DNA from: Ceratodon purpureus
Taxonomy: Eukaryota; Streptophyta; Bryopsida; Pseudoditrichales; Ditrichaceae
DNA: 64,000 bases
Assembly: GCA_014871385.1 (NCBI GenBank)
Contig: CM026424.1
Coordinates: forward strand, 21,738,449 to 21,802,448
Direction: 5' to 3'
Shown here piece by piece: positions 24,736-35,910 of this stretch (position 1 is its first letter; each line of letters starts with the position of its first letter). The notes under the pieces are model-generated. The model searched no databases. It saw nothing but the letters and a program-made list of their open reading frames with translations, and was not told the DNA's origin. Both the position numbers and the translations under genes were made by a program.

Positions 24736-25359
24736 AATAACATCTTAACTAGTCCGGAAGACATTGCTCAAGAAATATACATTCAACAATCTATCAACAA
24801 CCGGCCAACAGTCCCCACATGTCACTATCAAAATAAACACCCTCCACAATGCACATGCAGCGTCAGACAATACCCATGGCATGACTTGGACGGATTCACA
24901 ATTAATCAACGCGGAGAAACACAAATCCCCCTACACACATATTTTGACCAAGAAACTTACGATTTATGCCTCAAAAACCTAAGAAATAACAAAGCCCCAG
25001 GCCTAGACAAAATACCTAATTCTATTCTGAAAAATATGCCTCCACGATTCCACAAATTACTATTTTTTTTTTTTAAACACTGCTACAAACAAGAACAAAT
25101 ACCTGCAACATGGAAAACTAGTCTAACTATCTTATTATATAAAAAAGGTGAACCATCACAACTTACAAACCATAGGCCTATCGCCTTAGCGAACACCATA
25201 TACAAACTCTTTACTAGCACATTAACCTTTATCTTTTCCACTTACGGGGAAAGACATCAAATTTTGCATGACAGTCAAGAAGGATTCCGAGCAGAAAGAG
25301 GAACATCCAGACAACTTCAACTATTCATTGCAGCCTTAGAAGATGCAAGATTTACAAAT

Positions 25360-25441
<82 letters not shown>

Positions 25442-26699
25442 TCTACATTGACTTCAAAAATGCTTTGGCTCCATTGACCATGCGAGACTCTTAGCCATAA
25501 TGAAAGATCTTGGATACCCAACTGATGCCATAAACTTGATAGGAAATACATACTCACAATCCTCTACTATATTTTCTGGAGAACACTTTGGTAAAACTCT
25601 ACCTATTCCCATCCAAAGAGGAACAATACAAGGAGATACTCTTAGTCCATACTTATTTATAATATTCTTAGAACCACTTCTCAGATGGTTACAACAAGGT
25701 TACAATGGATACACCTTTGGTACATCCAAAGTTACAATCTCATCTGCAGCATATGCTGATGATCTAGCAGCTATTGCCAACAAATTAGCATCATAACAAA
25801 TACAACTAAATAAATTAGACAAATTCTGCGAATGGGCTGGAATGGATCTTGATATACCTAAATGTGCAGTGACCGGATGCCCAAATAAATCAAAAATGAA
25901 TCTCATAGCATTCAAAGCACAGATCCAAGCCACCAATATAAACTACAGAAACCAACCAATACCAGTTTTGGACCAACATGACCCTTATACATACCTTGGA
26001 ATAAACCTTGCACCATCACTTAAATGGAAAACACAAATAAACACCACCATGGCTAAAGTCATCAAACAATGCCAAGCCTTAGTGGCTTGCCCAGCCACAA
26101 TGAAACAAATTATTATTATGGCCGATACAGTCATACGCGCCGGTATTGCATACAGCTTCTACGCAGTACCAAACTCTATGCCAGCCATTAAAAAACTTGA
26201 CAAAAAGATCATAGCACTCCACAAAACAATATGTGGACTACAAAAAAGTACATCTAATATTGCTACACAACTCCCACATGATCTATTTGGGATGGAAGCC
26301 TTTTCATTAAAAAATGTCTATCTAAGATGTATTGGAGAACAATTACAAAATGCTCTCAATGACAAAGGCAGACTCGGTAAAATATACTTTGGCTTGATAC
26401 AGTTCATACTTGCAAAATTTGGAGGCTTCGAAGAAATAGACCGCATCAAATATCAAGATTGTACGAGATCCCCTATCACTAGAACACTGTTTTTACTTAA
26501 ACATGAAGCTGGAGTTCACCTTAAAAGCACAATAGAAAATTTTCTATTAAACCCATCCCCACTCGAAACTGCATGGATGCAAGAAGCACAATACCTACAA
26601 GGCCTAAACTCCAAAACTTCTCTCAAACTACTACAAAAACTACTATTACATAATATAATAAATTTAGAACAAATAACCATGCCTAACGGTACTACCTAA
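24736..26699 (+). pseudogene. LINE: reverse transcriptase part
   Basis: Reverse-transcriptase motifs appear in order: NKAPGLDKIPNSIL, ILLYKKG, NHRPIALANTIYKL, SQEGFRAERGT, then the A-motif LYIDFKNAF, IQRGTIQGDTLSPYLF, and the catalytic AAYADDLAAIA with its two aspartates. One T is missing in NAF-GSIDH near 25466, shifting the frame. A TAA at 25794 replaces a sense codon in the stretch before QIQLNKLDKF. The downstream thumb region is intact to 26699, where the stop overlaps an ATG (TAATG). A (TA)n array splits the domain between the fingers and motif A. This copy cannot make a working enzyme unless frameshifts are bypassed. Confidence 0.85.
25361..25439. repeat. (TA)n microsatellite inside the reverse transcriptase
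   Basis: About 39 TA units lie between codons for TNQ and LYIDFK. In the reading frame TATATA gives Tyr-Ile, so the array adds about 26 residues without a stop. It replaces a short linker just before the catalytic motif A. Confidence 0.9.
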
Positions 26700-28768
26700 T
26701 GAATCCAGACGACTTCAAAATATACCATTCCAACCCCACAAAACTCATAAAAAGTGCGCTAAATATTGCTAGTCAATTATTTTGTCAACCCACTTGTCAT
26801 CAAAGATGCCAAATACCATGCCGATTCCGATTCCACTTCCCCCCAAGAACTCTAAAAAATGATTACATATTACTAAACCACAACATCCTACCACAACAAC
26901 TGATCCCCCTATGCACCCTCCCAACCCTCCTATTTCCGAACTTCCTCCTCCTCCCAACCATATGCTTAAATATCCAAGACAATTCCCCATACACACAATA
27001 TTAAACCACAAACAACAGAAAATCAAAGATCCAAATGGGATAAACTATAAAGATACAACATATTTATGCCAATGGACCACGCCAAATAATAACACATACA
27101 ACAAATGGCGTAGTCAAAGCGAACTTTTCCCCTGGAGTGACAATAACACTTGTCTCCACAATACTGAATTACTTACCCAATACTACACTAAACAACAACA
27201 TAAACACTTTTTAAACATCATCGAAAAACACTTCTCCATAGAACAACAAAAAGATACAAGATACGTTACTCTGGCCACAATTATTCCACTAGCACATGTC
27301 TCTATTAATGAATGCAATCCAGAAAATGACATCGAAACGGACTCGAACATTATCCAAACACAACATGACGTCGCGCATATACGAAGATAATGGTAGGCAC
27401 CTCATCACCATCCCAAAAACTAGACTACTATGGCTATGGAAACAATATCAACATGCAAAAACTACCCCACACGGCCTTGAGCCATCCACCCAATCATTTG
27501 AAACTGAAATTGTGTGGCTATATCAAAGATATAAATATCGTATTCCAAAAAATGATCCACTTAAATGTGCTCAATATACAATATCAACTGAAATATTAGA
27601 CTTACTGATAACAACATTCAACATCCACCAATCTTACTTTTCATCACCAGTTACATGCCCTACACAATTTATCCAATTTTACTCACCATTTTCACGAGAT
27701 ATAATATTTGGCTCCCTAGGGAAAGCATTCGATCATAAATGGAAAGGAATTGGCTACGCTCACCCCCACAATGAAACCGACTTACAACAAGCCATTCATT
27801 GGGCCCGCCTTGCGGCAAAAAATGACCCAAATACTATCACTATACTCATCTCTCCCGACACTAACTGGTACCAAAACTTTAATCCTTACACCGGCCCATT
27901 CCTGGACTCACACATTATTGCCCATTTTGCTGCAGACACCATTATATATGAAGAGCCAACAATACCCCCCGAACTTAAACTTGAAAGAAAAGAACTTTCT
28001 ACGCTCAGAATACTCTGCATCCACCACCAAAACAACAACATAGGTACTCACGAACAAATGAATCAACTCGTTCATACAATTAACAATCTCCAAATAGTAC
28101 AAATTCACACGCAAATTGTATCTCCGACTCCCTTAAACACCCATGTCAATCCCAGTAAAAAATGGTCCAAATTATATTATCCAAACACCTCCGCAAATAA
28201 CTCAACACCTATCCCACAACTACCAAATTACCAAACAAATCTACCACTAAAATTCCACCTTCAATTCAGTTATTACACAGATGGATCATTTAAACCCCCA
28301 AAAGAAATTGGCGATGGTAAATGGCGGAGAGAAAGAGCCGGATACGGTATTTACAGCCCCAAAGGCCTCAATATCCCCAAAAGACTCCACGAACACCAAA
28401 ATATACTACGTGCAGAAATGATGGCAGTACACAAAACACTCAGAATTATTAACACACAATTCCCCAACAAACCAGCATACATATTTACAGACTGTCTAAA
28501 TGTACTATATTTACTTAATACACAAATAAAACATCCCACACTACATAATAGTCACCCCGATCAAACCACACTTGCCTCCATAGTAGAACTACTCCAACAA
28601 AGAACACAACCAATATCACTATACAAAGTTAGAGCACACATCAACATTGATGGCAACGAAGAAGCAGATTACTTAGCAAAACAAGGCCTAAAGCTAGGAC
28701 ATGGAAAAGCCCTACACTCATACGAACATGCCCATGCCACTTCGTTCTACTTCCAAAAAGATAACTAG
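26699..28768 (+). pseudogene. LINE: linker and RNase H part
   Basis: After a linker with frame changes near 26910 and 27380, one frame runs to 28768. Its last 170 codons are an RNase H domain. It has YTDGSF (first Asp), ILRAEMMAVHKTL (Glu), IFTDCLNVLYLL (second Asp) and KVRAHINIDGNEEADYLAKQ (His and last Asp). This enzyme degrades the RNA strand of RNA-DNA hybrids and is found in only some LINE clades. The frame ends in TAG at 28766-28768 but continues in register into the next domain, so the stop is probably a mutation. Confidence 0.8.
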
Positions 28769-29731
28769 CCTTTGAGAAATGATGTTCCAGACAAAGGACC
28801 AGTTAGAACTCTAGAAAAACAAATCAAAAAATATGACAGAGAAAACAATCTAGAAATCACGGCCATACAAACCCCCAACATTTGCAAATGGACGGGAAAT
28901 GCAGACATAGACAATGAACTTTCTAATGAATTTTGGGAAAATCCAGCCATCACTGACAAACAAAAATCATGCCTCATAAAATTCCGTACGGGAACCTACA
29001 TGGGCCAAGCTAGAAAACAAATGTTTTTCGGAAGAGAAAGATTTCCATCTATCACATGTCCCATTTGCAATTCACATGAACCGGATACATGGCTAGATGT
29101 ATTACTCACATGCCAACAACAACATATACACTCCCTCCGAGTCAAAGGACACAACAAAGCAGTATGGGAAATTAGAAAACTACTAGTCTCATCCGAAAAA
29201 TCTCGTTGTTTTATTCTAATGAACGCGGGCACCTTCAATGATAAACCCTCAGAAAATACCGTTCCCAATTGGCTACTTCCATGCACATGTGACACACAAA
29301 GATGTCATTGTAACTCTAGATATAGACCAGACATTCTCTGCGTTAAAGGTTTACCATACCAAAGTGATCCCCCTACAGAAATAAACCCCAATCTTACCAT
29401 ACAATTCATTGAATTCACATACTGCAACGACAGATTCTCACCAGAAACATTTGTAGCTAAAACCAACAAATACAATCCATTAATTGCCAGTATTACCGCT
29501 AGAGGATGGAAAGTTGACCCCCTTATTGTCATCACAGCAGGCGCTAGAGCTACCACACACATTCCATCAATGAAACTACTTGTAGACAATTTCAAAATAC
29601 CTATGCCTACCATCAAAAACACCTTTAAAAACATAAACACTATTGCCATACAATATGCCATGTCTATTCTTCTCCACAAAAGAAGAATAGAAAACCACCA
29701 ACCATTACCCGAAACATTAGATTCCCCATAG
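28769..29731 (+). pseudogene. LINE: zinc finger and restriction-like endonuclease part
   Basis: In register with the RNase H frame, this part encodes CPICNSHEPDTW...DVLLTC, a CCHC-type finger. It is followed by SLRVKGHNKAVWEIRKLL, which aligns with the R-H-D segment of R2-type elements. Then comes RPDILCVKG (the P-D), IQFIEFTYCNDRF (acidic residue) and AKTNKYNPLI (Lys-Lys/Tyr). This is the order of the PD-(D/E)XK endonuclease of R2, NeSL and Dualen elements. The tail (GWKVDPLIVITAGARATTH) ends at a TAG at 29729-29731. The domain looks intact apart from the upstream stop. The assignment rests on motif order only. Confidence 0.7.
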
Positions 29732-29819
29732 TCAAAATCCAAAATTATAATAAAAATACAAATAAAATTTTGTAGTAGCTAGAGCTACTTTATTTAAATT
29801 GTTAGCATACGGGTGTCAA

Positions 29820-30015
29820 GTCTCTTTTCAACTTCTCGCAAAGGGGGCTGTTGGTTGACACAACTCATCTACTGCCTGCGATCGCTCACTCAGCAGTACC
29901 AAGCCACTTCATCCCCACATCCACTCAAACGAGTCCATCAGGGTTCGAACCCGGACCAGATAAATGAGACAAACGCTCACCTCCAACCAACAAATGAGCT
30001 CGTGGCTTGGTGTCC
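29820..30015 (-). mobile_element. tRNA-derived SINE candidate
   Basis: On the minus strand an A-box-like GAGCTCATTTGTTGG (around 30,002-29,987) is followed about 40 bp later by a perfect B-box GGTTCGAACCC (29,952-29,942). The sequence between resembles a tRNA anticodon arm, with GTCTCATTTATCTGGTCCG. There is no cloverleaf acceptor stem closing on it, so it is not a functional tRNA. It lies within 100 bp of the 3' end of the LINE. Confidence 0.55.
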
Positions 30016-30244
30016 AAAATCGCAATCAAATGAATCTTAAGTAGATAATCACTACTATTACTTGTTACTTATTACTAGTTACTGGTTACTGGTTACTTTG
30101 TGACTAAAGTGTCTACTCTCGAAAGGGGGAGTAGATCTTTACTTCCATACCTTTGTCCTGTGGGCATTGGCTTGGGGGTGGATGGAACAGGCACTTAATT
30201 CACTTCGGTCTCCTCCGGAGACCATAGTTTCTTTTCTTCTTCTT

Positions 30245-30387
30245 CTAGAGTATTGGGTATGGTTTGCTGCGGGTTGTAGCGAGATTGTCCATGCAACCTA
30301 CCTCGTCGCTTCGCGACTCGGTAGCGACTCGGTAGGTAGCATGAACAATCCCGCTACAGCCCGTAGCGGACCATGTCTAATACACTA
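30245..30387. repeat. Inverted repeat / foldback MITE
   Basis: Arms of about 60 bp, about 80% complementary, start TAGAGTATTGGGTATGG and end CCATGTCTAATACACTA. They enclose a GC-rich loop with CGCTTCGCGACTCGGTAGCG. It lies 230 bp upstream of the ABHD11-like start codon. Confidence 0.6.
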
Positions 30388-30482
30388 CCTAGTACAAATA
30401 CCTAGTACAAAGCTAACGAAGGGAGAGAGGGTCATCCATCATAGCAACGAACGAACCAAGGCAGCATTAGGGTTTTGGCACT

Positions 30483-30542
30483 GGCGATGGCGATGGCGAT
30501 GGCGATGGCGATGGCGATGGCGATGGCGATGGCGATGGCGAT
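30483..30542. repeat. (GGCGAT)10 hexanucleotide repeat
   Basis: Ten perfect GGCGAT units lie about 80 bp upstream of the ABHD11-like start codon, probably in the 5' leader. The repeat creates spurious Arg-Trp and His-Arg reading frames on the two strands. Confidence 0.9.
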
Positions 30543-30619
30543 GGTAGTGGAGCTCGCACTCTGCAGAGGTGTGGAGGGTGGATGCGAGACTCGGGGTTGA
30601 GGCGGAGCCTGAGCCTGCG

Positions 30620-32567
30620 ATGGAGCGAGCCAGAGGGGTGGCCAGGGGGGCTCGGGGGCTGCTGCTGCAGCTGCAGCACCCAGGGTGGCGGGCGTGGGGG
30701 ATGGGCGCCCAGAGGTGCGGGAAATCCACTCTGGCGTATGAGGAGGTGGTGGTGCGGGGGAGCGGGACCGGGACCGGGGAGATGAAGACTGCTCTGGTGG
30801 TGCACGGCCTCATGGGATCCGGGCGCAATTGGCGCACCCTCTCCAAGCGCTTGGCTTCAGCAATCGTGGATTCCACTCCCGGAGCTCCTGGTATGTCATT
30901 ACTCTGTTTTGCAGATGGATCCGCAATTGTACGTAATGTCTGGATAATTTGCTCATGATCCTGCATTGATAGTCGGAGTGAGGGTTTTGATGTGAATAGT
31001 GGAGCTCTTTTGCAATGGTGTAATCGTGGGGGCACTGGTTTGTTGGCTAGAGAATTGTGGCTTCAAGTGGGTTTTGTTTTGGCTTCAGGTGTTTGTGATT
31101 AGTGGTGGAGGAGTTGAGAGTGATTTGATAGTTCTGCGTGGTGTGGAGATGATGATGATGATGTTGATTTGGGGAGCTTGTGACGTGTGGGGGTTGCTGT
31201 TCGTGTGGATTTTCTGACCATGATGATGTGAGAAGATTTCGAGGGGGGTTCGCAGGGTGGCGGATGGTTTTGATTGATCTTCGGAATCATGGGAATTCCG
31301 CAAGCCTGGCCCATTTGGAGCCCCCGCACACCATTCCTGCAGCTGCGAGGGATGTGGCTGATCTAATCGTAGGTGAGGGGTGGGATTCGCCGGACGCTAT
31401 GATTGCTCACTCTTTGGGAGGCAAGGTCGTGCTCGAATACGCCCAGAAGGCTGCAACGGGTTCCTACGGAGCTGTGAAGCCTCCGAAACAGGTAAATATT
31501 TGTTACAGTAATGTAGTTGGAAATGGAGAAGTGTAGAGGGGGTAGGCGGGGTATCGGGAATTATTAGCAGCTTTGCTTAGCAGTTGTGTTGCAGTTGTTT
31601 TGTGAGAGTCAATTGAAAGGAAGGCAGTTAGCAAGGTCAATGTTCAAGTTACAGCAGAGACAAAGGGTGAACATATTTAATGAAAGCGTGTCAACAGCTT
31701 TGGGTTCTGGATTCGGTGCCAGGCGAGGTACCTATGGAGAATTCAGATGGTGAAGTGGAGCGTGTGTTGGCTGTTTTGAAGAGCTTGCCGAAGCCAATCC
31801 CCTCTCGCAGGTGCATCTAGCAACCAACTTCAACTCCTGCAGATGTTCGGATTTGTAATGTGCTGGTTTCTGAATGTCCTTGTGACTTTGTTGCCTTCAC
31901 TTTTTCTTTGCAAGCGCAGATGGCTTGCAAACTATTTTGTGGAGAAAGGCTTTTCAAAAGGGCTTGCAGACTGGCTGGGAAGCAATTTGAAGCGCGCTAG
32001 TACCACGACAGAGGAGATGGACTGGATCTTTAACGTCGATGGAGCTTATGAGATGTTTGCCTCGTACAGGTTCTTTCGGACTCTCTTTATTCTCTCTGAC
32101 ATTTCATTACAAGGAGACCATAGTCATTTGCAGATTGACATGGAAAGCTGGTCAATCTGATAAATTATTCTTCATATTTAGTTTATCGATCTTCGAAGAA
32201 GGTCACACGTGTTCGTGCAGCTGGCAACATCCCGAAACTGACTGCCAATACGTACGGTGTGATTTTAAGGGTGATTTTAGTGGAATGTAAGCTTACTCAA
32301 TTTGACATTTCTGAAATTGGCAGGAAAACTGATTATTGGTCTGTATTGGAGCAACCACCGAAGGGGATGCACATCGAATTTGTTCGTGCTGCAAAAAGCG
32401 ATCGCTGGACACCTGATATAGTAGCACGTATGAAGGAGGCAGAAGCGAAGAAACCAGACAACGTGTCCTTCCACGTACTGGAGAATGCTGGACACTGGCT
32501 TCATACAGACAACCCGAGTGGATTGATTGCTATCATGGCACCTATTCTAGCCAAAATCTCTCAATAG
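30620..32567 (+). CDS. ABHD11-like alpha/beta-hydrolase
   Basis: Five exons join in phase (30620-30890, 31256-31491, 31698-31810, 31920-32069, 32324-32567) and give 337 residues. The start is the first ATG in frame after a stop at 30545. Residues 1-45 are Arg-rich with few acids, which suggests organelle targeting. The fold follows: ALVVHGLMGSGRNW (oxyanion strand), VLIDLRNHGNS, the nucleophile elbow AHSLGGK (Ser), LDSVPGE (Asp) and the C-terminal GHWLH (His), so the triad is complete. ABHD11 relatives are mitochondrial or plastid esterases of uncertain substrate. A polyadenylation-like AATAAA follows at 32596. The next gene downstream is another hydrolase family member of separate origin. 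Confidence 0.9.
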
Positions 32568-32595
32568 TAATTCTCATCATGTAATTCTTTCTTAG

Positions 32596-32601
32596 AATAA
32601 A
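32596..32601 (+). terminator. Polyadenylation signal candidate
   Basis: AATAAA lies 28 bp after the ABHD11-like stop codon. Plant signals are loose, so this is only suggestive. Confidence 0.35.
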
Positions 32602-32609
32602 ATGTGAGC

Positions 32610-33560
32610 ATGCCTCCTTTTGTGAGATTCCGGGTGAAAGCTTTACTCATTTCAACAACTCTGGCCTATTTTCCGTTCACTGTTGAATTTACCTCTTTGC
32701 TTTCGTGGCATTGGAGAACGTTAGGGGACGCAGATTGCTTCAATTTTGTAAGAGTTATGCTGTATGATTATTTGCAATATGCATCACCTCTGGGGTTTGT
32801 GTTTGTAGGCTGTCCGATTGAAGACTCTGGATTTAATGTGTGTTTTAAGGTTTTTTTTTGAGTACATGAAACTGGAGAATTAAACAGAGGACTGGGTTTT
32901 GCATTTCCCGTTTCTGCTTATCGTGATCATTTGCTAATGGTTTGATGTTCCCGCAGTAATCAGCTTATTAGTTCCATTTGTTTTAGCTCCTTACAGCCCT
33001 AAAACTTGTTACTGTCATTCCCCTACATCCAACATTCCAGAAGGGGAGGACCATCTGTTGTGTCATTTTTGTAAGGAGGTTTCTGCGCATGGGAGATCTA
33101 CTTGCTTGGAAAAGTCTAGGTGAATTATGATTAGCGCTTGTGCAGATTCACAATTCTGGAGCTTAGCAAGAGAGTTGGAGCTCTTTACATTGGAAGGAAC
33201 CTTTTCTGCAGTGATAGGAATTCACACCCTCCTTTGATTTTTGATCTCTTTGGCTCAGGCTGATGCAGTTCGAGATTGAAAAATTATTAGAGTATGTCAA
33301 GACATTCAACCTGCGTGTGAATCCGACGTGCGCATGTAGAGACGCACACTTTGGTGGTGCCAAGAGCTTGGGTCGTCATTTCCAAACCTCTTCATTGCGA
33401 GCGCATTCCATCTTTGCTGATCCGTTTGTGAAAGGTTTCATGCATGAACGTGGCTCTCAGAAGCATCTTTGCCATAAATAAGTAGCCCTAAAGATTGGTG
33501 CGCACCGACGTTGAGATGAAGCGGGGATACATTGCAAGCTGAGGCAGTGGAAAGGGCATA
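32610..33560. other. Spacer between the two hydrolase genes
   Basis: No gene is recognised. It should hold the 3' UTR of the upstream gene and the promoter of the downstream one. Short open frames here have no conserved content. Confidence 0.45.
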
Positions 33561-33564
33561 GACG

Positions 33565-35910
33565 ATGGTTGTGGGCAACATAGGAGGTGCGCACCATTGG
33601 CTCGATCATCTTTATGGAGCGATCATGCATCGGACGCGGTTTGCACCGCAATTCTTTTCAGGCGGGTGGGGCGCGGACAAGTTGGAGTTACTGGAGCAAA
33701 TGTCGAGGGAGCTGATTGCGGAGGGCTTTGCCCAGGTTGCTCTGCAGCATTGGCCGCCTCCTGCAATCGATCCGATCTGGAGGACCCTGTGGGAGACCCG
33801 GAGGGCAAGGCTGCAAGAAGGCATTTTCGCCACGCCGTGTGAGGAGATGCTGAAGCAGGTACTACCGCTTGAGAGCCAAACTGCGCGTGTGCGACTGCTT
33901 AGCCCTCGCAATGTTCCTTCTCACGAGGCATCATGTGTGGTGCATTTGGCTGGTATATTATACTTTCTGCTCTAGATTAATTGTCAATGACGGGTGGCTC
34001 TCAGGGGCGCCTGAGTCATAAAGAGAGAATTGAATTACTTTTTATAGGCTCGAATAATTTAGCCAAAGTCTCTCAGATATTTGTATATTTTTTTTTTTAT
34101 AAATGAGATTTTGTTTGCTGTGTGTAGTAAAGGCGGTTGAGACAACTGCACACCGTTGACTGAGTAGAATTGAATTGTGAAGATTGGTGATGTTTTGGAG
34201 GTGTTTCCTTTGTGTAGGAAAGGTTCAAGAATTTACAGTTGTAGAAGAATGATCTTGCAGGAACGGGAGACCATGGGTTCGATCGACGTATGCGGTTAGG
34301 GGCCCCATTACTGAAGAAGAATATTGCTACCATGGTGCTGGAAAGGTGAATATCCAGATAACTTACTTTCTTGATTGATCAATGTGGGATGTTACTATCG
34401 CCGTACTAAGTATGTGGGCAGAAAAAATCGGAGTTGATCTTTTTATCTGACAAGTCAAGTCATCAGTTGAAACCTTATCCCTTAGTTAGTTATGACCTTC
34501 CTTCACTGGAGGTACATTCTTAAACATGCACTATAAGTCAAGGGTTATCTCACGCAGGTGCGCACAGTCGAGGTAACAAAGATTGACATGGCTTACATTT
34601 TGTAAAGAATTGGAGCTCACAAAAGACCCGGCTTGGTAGAATATGAAGTCACAATTATATACTCAATTTTCAAGCTGCTGTTTGTATATGTCTATGATGT
34701 CCAGTTCGGGCCAGGATATTTCCCGTCGTTAGTTAATTGAACAACCTAAGAGATTCCATTTTACAAGCACCTCTGAAAGATGACGGTTCATGTGCATGCC
34801 TATTGTAATCCAGCGGTTAGGCACCATTAGTTATGTAAACAGTTTTTAGGCTGGTGGCTGCAGTCCTTACTATGGCAAGCGGCGGCCTCCTCTACAACGG
34901 GGAGCAAGGTTGTTGTGTGTGACTGACTTACTATTGCTGGGAAGGACTACTATTGAAGAAGCACGCTCTCTTTTGTATTGGTTGGAGACAGTAGAAGGAT
35001 ACAAGAAGCTGGGAATTTGCGGGCTTAGCATGGGTACACGGGCTTGAACATTTTGTCCCCTGCCACATAATTGTAACCCAGCTACTCGCCACCTCTTCTC
35101 CTCTCCTTGTACTGTAGAGCACATCCGTCCACTTGTTACTATGCACAAGAGGCACTATTCAATATGTGCACAATCATGCTAATTCTACTTGAAGTTTGAA
35201 TTCTGGATAGAGATATGATATTGTGCTATCTTCAATTATACACACCTTTTTGTGTCTTCAAAACCAATTGCTGGCTGAAAGTGTGTTTCATGGGTGTATT
35301 TCAATCTACAGGAGGCGTGCATGCAGCTATGGTGGGTTCATTGCATAGGACACCCGTGGCAATCCTGCCTTTCTTAACTCCACATTGTGCAGCAGTAGCA
35401 TTCTGTGAGGGCATACTGCGCTATGGTACTGCCTGGGAAGTCCTGATGCGAGATGAGCTGCTCGATAGCTCCATGACGCGTGAGCAAGTCTTCGAGCGGT
35501 TTCGTACTGTCTTATCTCTCACGGATGTGACCCAGTTCCCTCCTCCTGAACACCCAAAACCTGTTATCTTCGTGGCTGCCACGGTACTGCTGTTGTCTAT
35601 TCTAGTGGCTTTTGTGCACTTTGTTTTTATTCTGCGGTAGCAGCCTTCTCCTTCAGATTTTCTTATTTTTTTTGTCGTTATAACTTCATAACTTGTTTTA
35701 GTGGTAATCTTTGCATGAGCTGAGGCATCGAATTTTGTGGTTGCACATCAGGATGATGGATACGTGCCGGACTATTCTGTGCTGAAGTTGCAGGCAGCAT
35801 GGCCAGGGTCAGAGGTTAGATGGGTAAGAGGCGGCCACGTCTCCTCCTTCATACTACATAACAAAACCTTTCAGAAGGCCATCCAAGATGGGCTAGATCG
35901 TTTGCCTTGA
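33565..35910 (+). CDS. ABHD18-like alpha/beta-hydrolase
   Basis: Five exons join in phase (33565-33952, 34261-34345, 34864-35033, 35312-35583, 35752-35910) and give 357 residues. Landmarks in order are FFSGGWG, VVHLAGTGDHGF, LLKKNIATMVLESPYYGKRR, LYWLETVEGYKKLGICGLSMGG (nucleophile Ser in G-L-S-M-G), a central LTPHCAAVAF, and DDGYVPDYS and RGGHVSSF near the C-terminus, supplying Asp and His. This is the layout of ABHD18 (C4orf29/DUF2048), a widely conserved eukaryotic family of poorly known function. The length is a little below the animal proteins. The start ATG fits the family's N-terminus. No transmembrane segment is needed, though residues 1-20 could be a targeting region. Confidence 0.88.

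Larger units (their letters stand above)
21420..29800 (+). mobile_element. Non-LTR retrotransposon with two endonuclease domains (Dualen/RandI-like)
   Basis: The order of parts is: 18-bp repeats in the leader, an N-terminal 2A-like peptide, an AP-type endonuclease, reverse transcriptase, RNase H, then a zinc-finger plus restriction-like endonuclease, and a short AT-rich 3' end. Dual endonucleases with RNase H are the hallmark of the Dualen/RandI clade described from green algae. The coding strand is very poor in G and rich in A and C, unlike the flanking genes. Stops at 24433, 24733, 25794 and 28766 and frameshifts near 25466, 26699, 26910 and 27380 show that the copy is decayed. The exact ends and target duplication were not found; the stated limits are approximate. 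Confidence 0.8.

Noticed and set aside
24433-28768. Reassigned stop codons (TAA/TAG read as Gln) explaining the LINE breaks
   Set aside because: Catalase, RPS8 and hydrolase genes in the window end normally at TAA, TAG and TGA, and the LINE also has frameshifts, so decay is simpler.
29942-29952. tRNA gene from the B-box GGTTCGAACCC
   Set aside because: No closing acceptor stem or proper D arm; a SINE fits better.
30439-31035. Minus-strand ORF with a His-Arg repeat, and plus-strand Arg-Trp repeat
   Set aside because: Both arise from translating the (GGCGAT)10 repeat; the true gene starts at 30620.
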